Positions 16,677-28,051 of a stretch of 64,000 bases of DNA are shown here, one piece after another. This stretch comes from Primula veris (taxonomy: Eukaryota; Streptophyta; Magnoliopsida; Ericales; Primulaceae), in the NCBI GenBank assembly GCA_963682055.1, contig OY821745.1, positions 30,439,342 to 30,503,341 of the forward strand, read 5' to 3'. The position numbers and the translations under genes are program-made. How positions within the stretch are numbered: position 1 is the stretch's first letter; every line of letters begins with the position of its first letter. Below the pieces are notes generated by a model. The model saw nothing but the letters and a program-made list of their open reading frames with translations, was not told the origin of the DNA and did no database searches.

Positions 16677-18282
16677 TTAATTTTCATCTTCGGGGTACCA
16701 AAACCTATTGTAAAACCCGGTAGAATCAGCAGCAACAGCTTCACTATCTTGGTTATGGTGCCAGGTATAATAAGCATGAGTCTGGTTATTTATCTCGAGT
16801 ATCACATGACCAAAGCTTGCTACTCTATAAACCGAACCGAATATTGTGGCTGTGTAAAGCTGCACAATAGCAAAGCAGACAATATTGGTGATGAAATTAA
16901 CTAGTATCTGATAAACTACGGGTTCTCTACTTAAGAGTAAATTGTAATACATTGGATTGCACGAGCTAGCAATGCCTTCCATATTCCCGCCATCACCGAT
17001 TGTTATGGTGACTGGGGCAGAAGGATCCTTCACTGTGAGCCCAATCCATCCGTTATGTTATATTTCACATTCGACACTCATTCCTAGAGCAAACAGATAG
17101 AAAGTTAAATTAGTCTACTCTGGACGGAAATTTGGAAACTTTTTCTGTCCAATGATGCTTAAACTGTTCTAATTTTTTGGTATGATAAGATGTACTTAGT
17201 TAATATAATGGATAGTAAATACAAACTCTGTTCTACTAATTATTTAAAAAAATACTCATATATGTGTCAACCCTATATGACTCGACCTTATTAAGTTTAA
17301 CTTCGCGATTGCTGGTTATTGAAAAAGAGACTTATATGTTGTCAATCCTGTATGGCAAGTGATAATATATGGCACAAAGCATTTGATTGCATGAGTTGGA
17401 AAGACCCAATGCCTGAAGAAAAAAGAGAAGTTTGGAGAAACCAATATAGCTTATTCATCTCTAGGGGTCAATTTGTTGTTTTCCTTGATAAAACTGTGTA
17501 ATCTTATAGCAATAGACATACATAAGTACAAATAACTTCGGTTTATATAGCAAGACATGTAATGATTATGAAAAATAAGGTAAAGGGTCTACTACTACCA
17601 ATTTAAGTGCCAATGAAAACTCAAGTACCATGTTGACATTATTTAAAGAATCTGAGTAGCTTAAAAGGATGAGGGTGCTTACAGAACAATCGTAGGAACG
17701 AACATGGCCAGCAAAAAGAAGATCGACTTTGTGTTCGACAAACCAAGGCTCAACACATAACCCTCATGCTTTCCCCTTCCATGTAAAATGATAGTTATTG
17801 CTATTGTACCATGGAAAGTGAAGAAGCACAATTAGCCACGGAGTTTCGGATCTGTTAACCTTTGGTAGCTCGTTGGCTAGCCATTTGTATTGCGGCGTGT
17901 ACTTACCTGCAGAAAAATGTACAAGTTACTTTGTCCTCTGTAGGTATATATATATATATATATGCCAGTGTCATAAAACACGGAATTGTAGTTAAAACGT
18001 TTTTGAAATCACTAAAGCCTAAGCTTTTTGATCTTTTCAGTAAATCGATTTTCTAGCCTGAAGAGTAAATACAACTTTTTTTAGCTTTAAAATGAGACAT
18101 TCCCAAAAGATATAGATATATATATGCTATAGAAGTGAAACAACTATGGGGAAAGGGTATTGAATGTCATGTTTTATACCGTAGGAGTGCGGGGTATGAA
18201 GAAAGACTGATAACATAGACCGATGCGCGCTTGATTGAATACCAAAGTGGAGAAGTACTCTTGGATGCCTTGAACAAGATGA
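16677..18282 (-). pseudogene. Purple acid phosphatase pseudogene
   Basis: Four blocks of a plant purple acid phosphatase lie in order on the minus strand. About 18282-18178 holds [17 protein letters not shown]. 17906-17683 holds [17 protein letters not shown], then [18 protein letters not shown] and a degraded metal-binding end. About 17040-16965 holds [14 protein letters not shown]. About 16835-16677 holds [22 protein letters not shown] and FYNRFWYP with a stop. The second block has two small indels around the [12 protein letters not shown] region that break the frame. The conserved GHVHAYERS motif reads GHVRSYDCS here, so a metal-binding His is lost. The N-terminal half of the enzyme is absent. 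This is a dead 5'-truncated copy. Confidence 0.82.
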
Positions 18283-18286
18283 ATAA

Positions 18287-19030
18287 TTGGAGTCTTCTCG
18301 TCAAACACTTGAGAAATGTATAAAGCATGATGATGATTCTAATATTGATTTGAATGAATTGTATTCAGAGTTACAACAAATATTGAGAAAAACATTGCGA
18401 GGAGTATCAAAAACATTCGAAGTGTTGGACTATATTAATGATAAGCTAGAGCATGTTTTATATACAAATGCATGAGTTGGTTACAGAATATTGTTAACTA
18501 TAACGGTAACAATAATATACCAAGTGAAAGTTTTAACAACAAATCTATAAAAATCAAATATTTCACAAGAGAGATTGGAAGGACTTGTGATATTATCTAG
18601 GCTGGCCGAAAAACCGGAAAAACCGAACCGAACTGATAACCAGACCGAAAAAACCTGAAAAAGACCGAAACCGAAAAACCGAAAAATTTTCGGGTCGGTT
18701 TCGGTTTTCAGTAAAACCGAACCGAAAAGGACCGAAACCGAAAAAACCCGAAAAATAAAAAATAAAACCGAAAAATAACCGAAAAAAACCGAAACTGGAC
18801 CGAAAAAATCGGTCCGGTTCGGTCCAAAAAATAAAAAGACCGAAACCGAAAAAAACCGAATCGAAAAATATGCTCGGTTTCGGTTTCGGTTTTGCCAAAA
18901 ACCAAACCGGACCGAACCCGACCCTAATATTATCTACTGAGAAAAAATGTTAGCTAACTTGATATTATTGAGGATTTGTTTACTAGTTTTCTCATTATGA
19001 AGCAAGGAGAGTTTGTATTTTAATTTTTCT
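18287..19030 (+). pseudogene. hAT-type transposase C-terminal relic
   Basis: From 18287 the frame reads [17 protein letters not shown]...FEVLDYIN. After a stop it continues VGYRILLTITVT, then ISQERLEGLVILS. This follows the dimerisation end of plant hAT/ZMYM1-like transposases (family pattern: YP-NA-YRILLT-PVTVASAERSFSKLKL...SQERL--L-ILSIE). After the inserted element at 18598-18926 the similarity resumes (STEKK...GFVY...HYEARRV). Several stops and the loss of the SAERSFSKLK core make it non-functional. Confidence 0.65.
18598..18926. mobile_element. Non-autonomous hAT element with internal ACCGAAA array
   Basis: A 329-bp element with perfect 8-bp target duplications ATATTATC (18590-18597 and 18927-18934). 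The ends are TAGGCTGGCCGAA and, reversed, TAGGGTCGGGTTCGG. The inside is almost entirely ACCGAAA/CCGAAAAA words on one strand, with an internal switch to the complement (TCGGTTTCGG), so it can fold back. The reading frames across it (Phe/Arg/Gly-rich) are repeat artefacts. It sits inside the hAT transposase relic and splits it. Confidence 0.85.
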
Positions 19031-21637
19031 TATTATAGTTTTTATTTTAATGTTGTTTTAGCTTTACCATATAATGATGACTTTGACTATATGTTGAATT
19101 TGAGTGGCAAAATGATTCCTTTTATACATTTGATTAATGTTGAAATAAAAGTTAATATTTAGGGCAAATTATGTATTTGCTTTTAGTCCTCCAAGATGTT
19201 CGAGACGCACTTAACGTAGATATTTAATGTGTTTTGGTGGATTCCGAATTAGTTGATACTTAGCACATGAAATCTGCAATTTATGGTGAATCGTGAATCA
19301 TGAAGTTGCTTATGTCATTTTTCATGTTTAATATCTTTCATATCTGATTTTGTGATATTTAAGTTTTTGTAAACCAGTAAATTTATTAAAAATTCTTATT
19401 TGTTAATGTACACGTATGGCATTTTAAAATTTAAGATAGTAGATGTCAATAAAAGGAATCACAAAAGAATCCGATATAGTAGTAGTATATAAATATTATG
19501 GGGAAATATGGAATGATTTGTGTTGGCTTTTCACATGACGACAATAGTCAGAATCCACAAAATCTGCATTGTGTTATTCCTTCATCCTTAAGTTTGGTCA
19601 GAAGTGAAATTAAAAAATTCCAATACTAATCTTTTGTTTGATAACGTATATATATATATATATATATATATTTGCGAAGGTCCTCATAGTTAAGATTTAT
19701 TTATACATAAGAAAATTATGTCTAAAACCTCAATCTAAAGTGCTCACTGCTCACACTTCTTACATGTTAAGATAAAATAGGCACATAAGCTTTAAAATAT
19801 CTCTTTATTCATCCAAATGTTAACTACAAATGAAGTAGCTTAATATTTAAGGAACATTGGCTTATAGTGTTTTGTTTTATTTCTTTAACACAATTTTTAT
19901 TTTGAGCTTTCATGATAGATACCTATAGTAATTGGTTTAAGGAAATAAAAAATGATTAACTAAAACACAACTTACTTTTACCTCGATAGGAGATCTCAAC
20001 AAAGTAAAATATTTGGAAAAGAAATAAACTAGATTTAGAACCCTCTTAGCTTTCTATATTCGTTAAGTAGTTTTGAGGAGGAATGAAAAAAAAAAGACTA
20101 ATAATTAAACATATTGTCACTCGTACTATTTTCGATGGTATTACAAATACAGTGAGATAATGGTAGTATTACAAATGATGTGCGATCAAAATTTTGGAAC
20201 TAGACTAATAGTACGATATTTGTTTAACATGGGATTATGAATATAGTTTTTTGTAATTTTACAATTTTACCCCACATAAAAACTTTCATTTTCTAATATG
20301 TCGTTAGTTTTTTTTATTTTTATAAATGGTCCTTTTTTTTCAAAAAACAAAACTCGCAAATAAGCACAGTTTAGCAAACACGAATTGAGGTTCTTTTTGT
20401 TATTTTATAATTAAGTCAATTTTTCATTTGGTAATACCACTCATACCAAGTATTGGAAATGATGCTAGGAAGTCGGATATTTAATACACTTAGTACTCTT
20501 AGTCCGGTTACAGTTCGCAAACCAAACATATCATTTCTATGACCCACCTCACAACTAAATAGTATCCCATTGATATAGTACACCAACCAAACACACCCAT
20601 AATATATATCATGCATTATTAGCCTAGCATGCCTCAAAGAACTTTCAAACCTCAAATCGTATACTATCATCGTTGGCTCCTTATTATGTTTTATGTAGTT
20701 TTAAATAAGTTACCGTTCAAATTAAAGTTATATTTGTCTTTTCAAAGTGATAACTTATTTAAAACTACGGAAAATATATGTGCTAATGTCAGTTAGACGT
20801 AGATAGATTAGTTCAACTTCTTCATCATCCGCTAGAATGTATAAGCAAACCGTCGGTCATTACTTTCCAAATTTTTCTAAATTATTGAACGGAGTGAAAG
20901 CAAGTTGTTGTCTAACAAAAGCTAGAATCTCATCTCGTGTCACCCTCATTCAGTCCTCTTACCAAAACCTCTTGCCCGACTCTATAACAATAGAGAAAAA
21001 ATTCAGACAATTTGCTACGCAAATTTTATTAGATCAACCACTACATGATCCTCAAAAGTTACCTTTCCTAAGATTTTGAGAAAATTCACTAAAAAAAAGT
21101 CGATTTTGTTTCTCCAACAAGTTACTTATAACGTTCCTCAAATTTAGAATTATCAAAACGTTTCTCAAATAAAATGAACCAAGTGATTTACTCAAATTTC
21201 ATCTCTTCTCTACTTTTTCACTTTTATTTAACATGTATGTATATTAAATCACAAAAAAATATTTTAAAAAAAATATAAAATGAAAAACTTAATAGGAAAT
21301 CTGAAATATTGTATAATAATAAAGCGGTAATGTAAAATAACAAAAAAAAAAAAGAGTTTTTATTCAAAATATAAAGAATATGTAAAGAAATCTTGGTTGC
21401 TCTTAGAAAGTTAAAGGACAATATAATTTTTTGATGAAAACTATGAAACTTTACTTTGTAAATAACAGTATAACACTATAGTCCAATATCTAGGTCATAA
21501 TAATATTCTAAAAGCTGTATATATATACAACCAAATCCGTATAAATATATAATATATATATTCTAAAAGCTATTATAATATATATATATATATATATCGA
21601 TTTTATACGTTTTAGAGAGAGAAAAATAAGATAAATA
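19031..21637. other. AT-rich region upstream of thioredoxin A
   Basis: No intact gene. A (TA)n tract lies at 19647-19672. From about 19665 the sequence pairs with 43625 onward as part of the segmental duplication (for example GAAGTAGCTTAATATTTA, then GGAACATTGGCTT). About 800 bp (20300-21200) has no counterpart in copy B. TA-rich tracts at 21515-21598 lie just before the thioredoxin start. Confidence 0.55.
20837..21079 (+). pseudogene. Possible LINE reverse-transcriptase fragment
   Basis: An 80-codon frame with LLNGVKASCCLTKARISSRVTLIQS. It resembles the thumb region of plant LINE reverse transcriptase (W-A--LS-AGR-TLI-S). The similarity is short and the key Trp and Gly are replaced, so this is a weak call. 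Confidence 0.3.
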
Positions 21638-24600
21638 ATGGCAGGAGAAGGACAAGTTATCGCGTGCCACTCCGTTGTAGAATGGAAGCAAAATCTCGAA
21701 AAAAACAACGATAAATTGGTATTTCTTTTTAAAATTTTTGTTGAAATCTGGTGATTTGATTAGTGGGTTTCTTGTTTAATTAATTTTTTTGTATGTTGTT
21801 TGTTTTTTATTCTATAACCACAACGGATCAAGAAAATTGGTACTTTTTTTAAAAATTAATTTCCTTTTAATTTTGCGTAGATTTGTTGTAGGAATTTGGT
21901 GATTTAATATGTGGATTTCCTTAGTTTATTTTATTTATGTACAGGGTTTGTCTTTGTTAATTTTTTTCATTGATTTGTTAAACGGTAGGATTATTGTACG
22001 CTCTTATTTTGGTGTTTTGTTTATTAATGGGTTTTCTTCAATTTTGCATATTTTTGATAGGGATTTGGTTATTTAACGGGTTTTCTTCATTTGATTTCAT
22101 TTATGTATGGTGTGGTTGTATTTAGCTGAATTTTCTTTTAAATAGCTGGTTTTTTGAATAGATCTGTTTCAGTTTTTTTTATTTTATTTAATTAGGGTTT
22201 TTTTTTTCCTAAAAGGGTTGGGAGATTGTTTTGCAAAAAAAAAAAAAATAAGTATTTTGAAAATTTAAAATTTTCAATAATAAAAGCCCTTTGTTTCTTC
22301 ATTTTCAATACTAAAATTTTCCTAAAGGGTTGCATGAGTTTTGTCATTTTCTTTTTATATAATTTTAATGTATAAAATAAGATATATTAAAATCATTGAT
22401 CTTTTTTACTATTTTTAAATAATACTTAAATTTAGGGTAGTCTCAACTAGGGTTCTATAATTTTTTTTAGGTTTTTATTGTGTTGTAAAGTTAGTTTTTA
22501 ATTTATAAAATCATAATTTGTATTTTATATATTAAAATTATATAAAAAGAAAATGACAAAACTCACGCATAAATCTAGACCATTGGATTGTTTTAATTTC
22601 ATCCGTTCGATGAAACTCTAGACGATGTGAGTGCATTATGAACTCTAGAGAATTTGAATCCATTAATTTCGTGTTGACATATTTGTAATAACTTACAAAC
22701 TCCAGGCCCGATTCAGATTTTTTCGAGGGAAATAAGTGAGACGGAAGAAGGAAATTTAGTTCCTTTTCAGAAGTTACAAGTTAGAACTTAGATGTTTTTG
22801 TTATAAGAGGTTAATATCTTTTGAAAATTTATTTTGGGATTCTTCTCGACTCTTTTTGAGTTTTTTCTTTGTACTACAATTCACTGTCTAGTATAAAGAG
22901 TACATAAGTATTACTTTGTCATTGCCTTAGTACAATAGTGAATTTATAACGTTTATAGCTTGCTGTTCATTCTTTCGTTTGTTATTTTTTCTGCAGTGTT
23001 TTTATTCTTTTATGTCATTTGCTAAGTCAAGATACTTAATAGTAATAGGAGTATAACTAATTATCACTGGTGTCAAGCAATCTACATATGCAACTAATGT
23101 TGAAACATAGGAAAAAGAATAAGAACAAAATCAGAGATAGAGACTGTTGTAAATAACTTTTAGCTTCTTTGATGTTATTTGTTTCAGCTGGTAATAAACG
23201 TTTAGCTGCCCTTAGAGTCGCTAAGAATGCATTTTTACTGCAGTACCATCTAACTCAAGCTTGCCGTTTTTGTTTTTTATCCTTGGTATAATATGTGACT
23301 TAGCCAACTACATCATTAGAGAAACATAGTAGGATTTGGAAATTTCACTTAGTTGGAATGCACAACCTTTTTTGTGAGCACAGATAGAAATTTACAGTTT
23401 CATTTTGTATAAAAAAAACCCGAGAATCCGAGATCTATATCTATTGAGCAACTCTGAATGTAAACTTTTGTGTTTCTGATTGTGTTGTTGTTTCTAATAG
23501 TTTATTAATTTATGTATGTGTGTTGATGTTTATCATTGATCGATTTATAATGTGTTATTGATTCAGGTGGTTGTTGACTTCTTTGCTTCATGGTGCGGAC
23601 CTTGCCGTGTGATTGCGCCATTTTTGGCCGAGTTGGCTAAGAAACTACCCAATGTTACCTTCCTTAAAATTGACGTCGATGAGCTTCAGGTGAGTAAACC
23701 TAAACACATATTACAGGCCTTGTTTGACGAGTTAACATGATTATTGGTACTTTTTAACTTGGAGCTGTAAATGCAGATATGGTTTCTAGTTACAACAACA
23801 GTCCCAAGCGTATGCTTTTTAGAAGTATAAAGTTAAATCTTTTTTTTTGTTTAAACTTACATTAGTATCGTCTCTGTTTTAAGAGGCCGCCTTAAAGCTA
23901 CAATCTCTTTTAGGAAAATAGAAAATTTACGAGAAGCGCATAATACTTATCCTTGTCACACTTAAAAAGTTTACGCTTCAGTAAGGCTGTTGCAGAAAAT
24001 GTTTTTAGTTATATTTTCGCCTTTTAAAACACCGGTGTGATTATTTGTTTACTAATACCAGTATACTTATATAGTAAATGACAACAGATCTATAATACTT
24101 AAATCTATATTATTTCACCTCAACCTGAAAGTATAATCTTGTACTTACATGAATTAAGAGACAATCAGGCAAGGGTAGTATCGTCTCTATTTTAAGATCG
24201 CTTTAAAGCTTAAAAAGCTATTATCTCTTTTTGGCAAAAAGAAACTTTATGAAAAGCTCAAAATACTTATCCTTGTCACGCTGAAAAAGCTTACACTTAA
24301 CTAAAGCTGTTGCAGAAAAAACTATGGTTACATTTTGTATTTAAAACATTGGTTTCAACTCTTCTTCTTACGACGAGTATACTTTTATAATTGACAATTA
24401 TAATTGACAAATGGATCTGTAATACTTAAATCTATGTTATGTCACCTCCACTCGAGAAGTATAATCTTGTACTTCTATGAATTAAAGATGCAATCAGACA
24501 AGGACTAGTTTTCAATTAGTTTTATCCTTTTATACTGAATGTTGATGCCTCATTAGTTTGGGTTCTTCTAAATTGCTGCCTTTCTTTTTTATTGTTTTCA

Positions 24601-24745
24601 GGCTGTTGCAGAGGAGATGAAAGTTGAGGCAATGCCGACTTTTCTTTTCATGAAGGAAGGCAAAGTTGTGGATACGGTTGTTGGAGCTGTGAAAGAGAAG
24701 CTGCAGCAGACTATCTCCAAGCACAGTGGTTCTGCCTCAGCATAA
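21638..24745 (+). CDS. TRXH: Thioredoxin h (copy A)
   Basis: A cytosolic-type disulfide reductase, normally kept reduced by NADPH-thioredoxin reductase. Three exons, 21638-21718, 23567-23689 and 24602-24745, give 115 residues with all phases 0. It shows the buried Asp in VVVDFFA, the active site WCGPC, the cis-Pro loop AMPTF and the extra N-terminal Cys of h-type members (VIACHS). There is no transit peptide, and the C-terminus is GSASA. The intron positions (after NDKL and after DVDELQ) are the same as in copy B. The last intron contains a 313-bp tandem duplication. The copy is intact and matches the family better than copy B, so it is probably the main functional gene. Confidence 0.93.
23863..24505 (+). 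repeat. 313-bp tandem duplication in thioredoxin A intron 2
   Basis: The unit starting TAGTATCGTCTCTGTTTTAA at 23863 is repeated from 24176 (TAGTATCGTCTCTATTTTAA). Both end near AGTATAATCTTGTACTT and GAATTAA. Copy B has one diverged unit (from about 47785). Each unit contains GCTGTTGCAGAAAA, resembling the start of exon 3 (GCTGTTGCAGAGG). Confidence 0.8.
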
Positions 24746-25690
24746 AAACAAAGCCCGTTTTAGTGGGTTCTATATTTGCTTTTTAAGATGAATTAAGACC
24801 TTGTTTTAATGCAATTTCGAATTTGCTTCTGGGGAAGCTTTAGACATTTTATCATATGCTTTTAAGTGTATGACCATCTATTTGATACTCCTATATTGGT
24901 ATTAGCCAGTGCTTTGCTTCTTCACAAGAGTTATGTTCTTGGTGTTTTGTGATCGTGCAATGTCTTTTTTGTTGTTTAGATGTTGGTTTCAATTATCATA
25001 TGCTCTATGTCGATTGCGTTTCCCTATATATAGATACATATTGAATAGTGAAATTGTAGGGCAGGCCGAAAACCTTGAAGAACCAAATTGATCGGAACCG
25101 AACCTAACAGAAGTGGTTTGGTTTGGTTTGGTTTTAATCGAAATATAATAGATTAATAGTATATGCTATTGTATGTCTTCACGTCTAGGTTCTTATTTAC
25201 CGTGTGGTAGTTTTCTTCCCTATCATGTCTTCACTCGAAACATACTGAAAAGCGATAAAAATGAAAAAAAAACAAGAATTGAGAAACCACTTGTATCCTC
25301 TCACTCTTTTTTCTTGCTACCCTAGTTAAAATGACAAATAAGCAGTATTTCTTCTTCTTCTTTCTAATAATGTTATTCCTAGTTTGCCTCTTGAACAAGC
25401 ACTACGCATCTTATCATAAAACTTTTGAAGATATGACCAGGTTGCCATGAAGAAGCACTACACATTTATCATATACACTTATAAGAATATAAAGTCTATG
25501 TTTCCATTTGATACAGTCTGGTTTCAGTTGTTTATTTCCTTCTTCAGTAAAACTTAAAAATGGGTCGGCTAGTTTAGAACAGTTGGGATTTGGATTTGGG
25601 TTCGAAATGGAAATAAGTTCTTAACATGTTTTTGCACTTACCATCCGAAATCCGTAGTAAACATTTTAATCTGGAACAAGAAAAGAAATC

Positions 25691-26275
25691 CGATGCATTC
25701 CGGTCTAAAAAACAATTCGTTTTTTGCATTACTTTTTCCTACCAAGTGTTTTTAAAAACCGTATTTCCCCTCAAACTTGTTTTGGTTTTTGACTTTTTTA
25801 AACGAGTATATAAAGGGGTCTAATTTTATTTCGGTTCATTTGCCTCAATTAGTTTCTCTCGCTACAATTTAGTCCACACTTCCTCCACCAAAGTCCCCCC
25901 CCCCCACAAAAAAAAAAAAACTCTTTCTCTCTCTCTCATGTCTTTATGCCTCATCGACTAGCGAAGTCAAAGTCGTCAGGAGAGGGCTTCTCTTTTATCT
26001 CTCATCTTTCCTCGCTCTCTTTGTCATCTATACATCAGGGGCGATCTCCACTGTTCCCCTCTCTTTCTCCTGTCATCTCTTCATTTGTATCAGTGACGAA
26101 TGAACTGATTTCATGAGCAAAGAAGGCATGGTGTCCGATGAAAGACTCACTATAGGGTTGGTGAATCGGATTTTGCGGTGGTGGCACCTGTAGAGTTGAA
26201 TGCATGGATCAGCAGCGGCTGCGGCTTGTTAGCATAAAGTTGATAAATTACCATGCATTCCGTCTCTGAAGTTAC
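25691..26275. other. Single-copy DNA left of the retrotransposon
   Basis: No gene recognised. Contains a C-run followed by an A-run near 25899-25920, and CT-rich sequence after it. Its continuation after the element (from 42157) is also non-coding, so no known gene was split by the insertion. Confidence 0.45.
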
Positions 26276-26844
26276 TGATAAAGCCATAACTTTGATCGGT
26301 CGCGTTAGGCTTTTCAATAATGATATAATGATAAATCAACCGTGAATAAATGATACTTCCTGATCTTTATTATTGCTCGGATTATTGTCCTTGTTCGGAC
26401 TATTACATTTGCTCGGATTAGTATTTCGGTTTTACAATTATGCTCGATATAACTATTTAATCTCTCGTCTTGATCTTTCTCCTCTTTTATTCGGTGCTCG
26501 GCTGTCTTTTCTCGGTTTATTTCTCGAAGTGATATGCTTTGGTTAGTTTCTCTCTTTTCTTAACTTCTCTCTATATTTTTTGGATAGATTTTCTGGTCCT
26601 TTTCTAGGAGGGGTAGCTGGCTATTTATAGGCAACTGCGCCTTCTAGGATATTGACAAATGTCTTCATCCCAGGGGTTTTTCAGACAAGGGTCCCCCTTT
26701 GATTGGGCTTGGGCTTTTGGGTAGTAGCACCTCAATTCCTATAAAAAGTATGAGATGACCCATTTAAGCGTTGGATACCCAGTTATAAAGTGGGCTGATT
26801 ATGACCCAAATAAGATATTCGGGTCTAATTTTTATGTTCTATCA
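26276..26844 (-). repeat. 3' LTR (element orientation)
   Basis: 569 bp, preceded by the target duplication GTTAC at 26271-26275. Words TATAAA (CTATAAAAAGTATG near 26749) and TATTTATAGG occur inside. Confidence 0.96.
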
Positions 26845-26864
26845 AGTGCTCCCTGACTTCCTCG
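26845..26864 (-). promoter_or_regulatory. Candidate polypurine tract
   Basis: Immediately upstream of the 3' LTR in element orientation the strand reads CCGAGGAAGTCAGGGAGCAC, a purine-rich stretch in the expected place for plus-strand priming. It is not a pure purine run. Confidence 0.5.
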
Positions 26865-27027
26865 GCGTGGTTTCCATGTCGGGGGAGTCATGTTAGGTTT
26901 GTCGAGAACGTTACTTCGGTCTTGTTTTTCCCAATGCTTCATCGAGAAACGCAATAGACTCGTGACGGTTTCCAGGGGGGCACATTTAATGTTTCCTATC
27001 CTAATATCTTTCTTCGAGGAAAACTCC

Positions 27028-27034
27028 TATAAAG
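27028..27034 (+). promoter_or_regulatory. TATA-like box of antisense ORF 1
   Basis: TATAAAG lies 55 bp before the ATG at 27089, in a sequence (CTCCTATAAAGGGGG) much like that before antisense ORF 2. Confidence 0.5.
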
Positions 27035-27088
27035 GGGGTGTGCTCCCTCCATAATTAGGCATTTTACTACTAATTTGCCCGTGACATA

Positions 27089-27409
27089 ATGGCTTCTTCT
27101 GGTTCTACTGGTGAGAGCTCCTTTAATTATATTTCATATTTAGAAACGGAAATCAAGAAATCTCGTACCGCGAATAAGAAACTCGTGGCCAAGGTTTCAA
27201 ACTACAAGAAAAGGTTGTCTGCCATGGATTCTGATCATCATGTGACGATGGCCGATCGGGATTGGGCCTATGAGCATATAAAGAAGCTCGAGGCTAATCT
27301 GGCTAAGCAGAAGGCAGCAAAAAGGGCCTATAAGCTTGCCTTCAAGGAGTTGCATGCTCGGTCCAAACCGAGTTCGGATGACGATGAAGAAGGCTCTTCC
27401 TCGAAATAA
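27089..27409 (+). CDS. Antisense ORF 1, small coiled-coil protein
   Basis: 106 residues on the strand opposite to gag-pol, in the long region between pol and the 3' LTR. Heptad-like Leu/Ile/Lys spacing from about residue 15 to 75 predicts a coiled coil. It is followed by KRAYKLAFKELHARSK and an acidic, Ser-rich tail (DDDEEGSSSK). A TATA-like box (27028) and AATAAA (27489-27494) bracket the frame, so it could be a self-contained transcription unit. The last ~40 residues are clearly related to antisense ORF 2. No known domain recognised. Confidence 0.65.
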   Translation: MASSGSTGESSFNYISYLETEIKKSRTANKKLVAKVSNYKKRLSAMDSDHHVTMADRDWAYEHIKKLEANLAKQKAAKRAYKLAFKELHARSKPSSDDDEEGSSSK

Positions 27410-27655
27410 TTAGTCTTTTGTAATTTCTGTCGTAATTTCTCTTGAATGGGGAGTCTTCTCCTCAGTTGTAATCGAAGTTTTTGGAATTAATAAAATATTT
27501 TCCTTTCCTTGTTCTTGTCTGTTTATCTTCTTGATGTCTTTTTGGATGACTTTAATTGGATTTGGAACTGTGGTTAATTCGCCTTTAATGCTCTTGGGAA
27601 GTTCAAGAGGTTGTATTTATTCGAGATGACCTTTGACCTACTCCTTGTTTCTTCT

Positions 27656-27663
27656 TATAAAAG
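27656..27663 (+). promoter_or_regulatory. TATA-like box of antisense ORF 2
   Basis: TATAAAAG lies 57 bp before the ATG at 27713, at almost the same spacing as for ORF 1. Confidence 0.5.
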
Positions 27664-27712
27664 GGGACTGTCCCAGTATTTTTTATGCAGTTCATTCTTT
27701 ATTAGCGAACAA

Positions 27713-28051
27713 ATGGCTTCTCCTCTCGAAAAGTATGGTGACAACCTTCCTGAATACGTTGCCCGTCTGGAAGAGAAAGTTCAGAAGGTGCGTTATCTCG
27801 AGAAGAGGGTTGCCCGGCTGTCGGTGGAAGCTCGTCGGGCCGCCGAACTAGACGAGCGATTGGATGCCCTAGAGAAGGAGCACCAGAGGTCTTTGCTCGA
27901 CAGTATTCGTGCTCGTGCCCGGATCAAAGAGCTCGAGGCCTCCAGAGATAGGCAGCTTGCTTCCAAGAGGGCTTACAAATTGGCCCTTAAGGAAGTGTAT
28001 GCTCGGTCGAAAAGGAAGCCGAATGACGAAGCGGGCCCTTCTATGAAATGA
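27713..28051 (+). CDS. Antisense ORF 2, small coiled-coil protein
   Basis: 112 residues from MASPLEKYGD. The frame is open further upstream, but the TATA-like box sits between, so this ATG is preferred. A long Glu/Arg/Leu-rich helix (residues ~15-80) predicts a coiled coil, followed by KRAYKLALKEVYARSK and a polar tail. It is similar to ORF 1 in start (MAS), helix and the KRAYKLA-KE--ARSK block. AATAAA at 28113-28118 follows. The function is unknown. Confidence 0.68.
   Translation: MASPLEKYGDNLPEYVARLEEKVQKVRYLEKRVARLSVEARRAAELDERLDALEKEHQRSLLDSIRARARIKELEASRDRQLASKRAYKLALKEVYARSKRKPNDEAGPSMK

Larger units (their letters stand above)
19665..25690 (+). repeat. Segmental duplication, copy A (thioredoxin A)
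   Basis: Collinear with 43625-51335. Similarity covers the upstream DNA, the exons and intron ends, the 3'UTR (TTTTTAAGATGAATTAAGAC) and the downstream flank (GGCCGAAAACCTTGAAGA; then CGAAATCC-GTAG-AAACATTTTAATCTG). Copy A lacks several insertions present in copy B and so gives their empty sites. It has its own 313-bp tandem duplication in intron 2. Confidence 0.8.

Noticed and set aside
18593..18905. Phe/Arg/Gly-rich frames on the minus strand
   Set aside because: They are translations of the ACCGAAA repeat inside the hAT element.
26144..26157. GACTCACTATAGGG, matching the core of the phage T7 promoter
   Set aside because: The preceding TAATAC is missing and the surrounding DNA is ordinary plant sequence, so it is probably chance. 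No vector sequence is seen.
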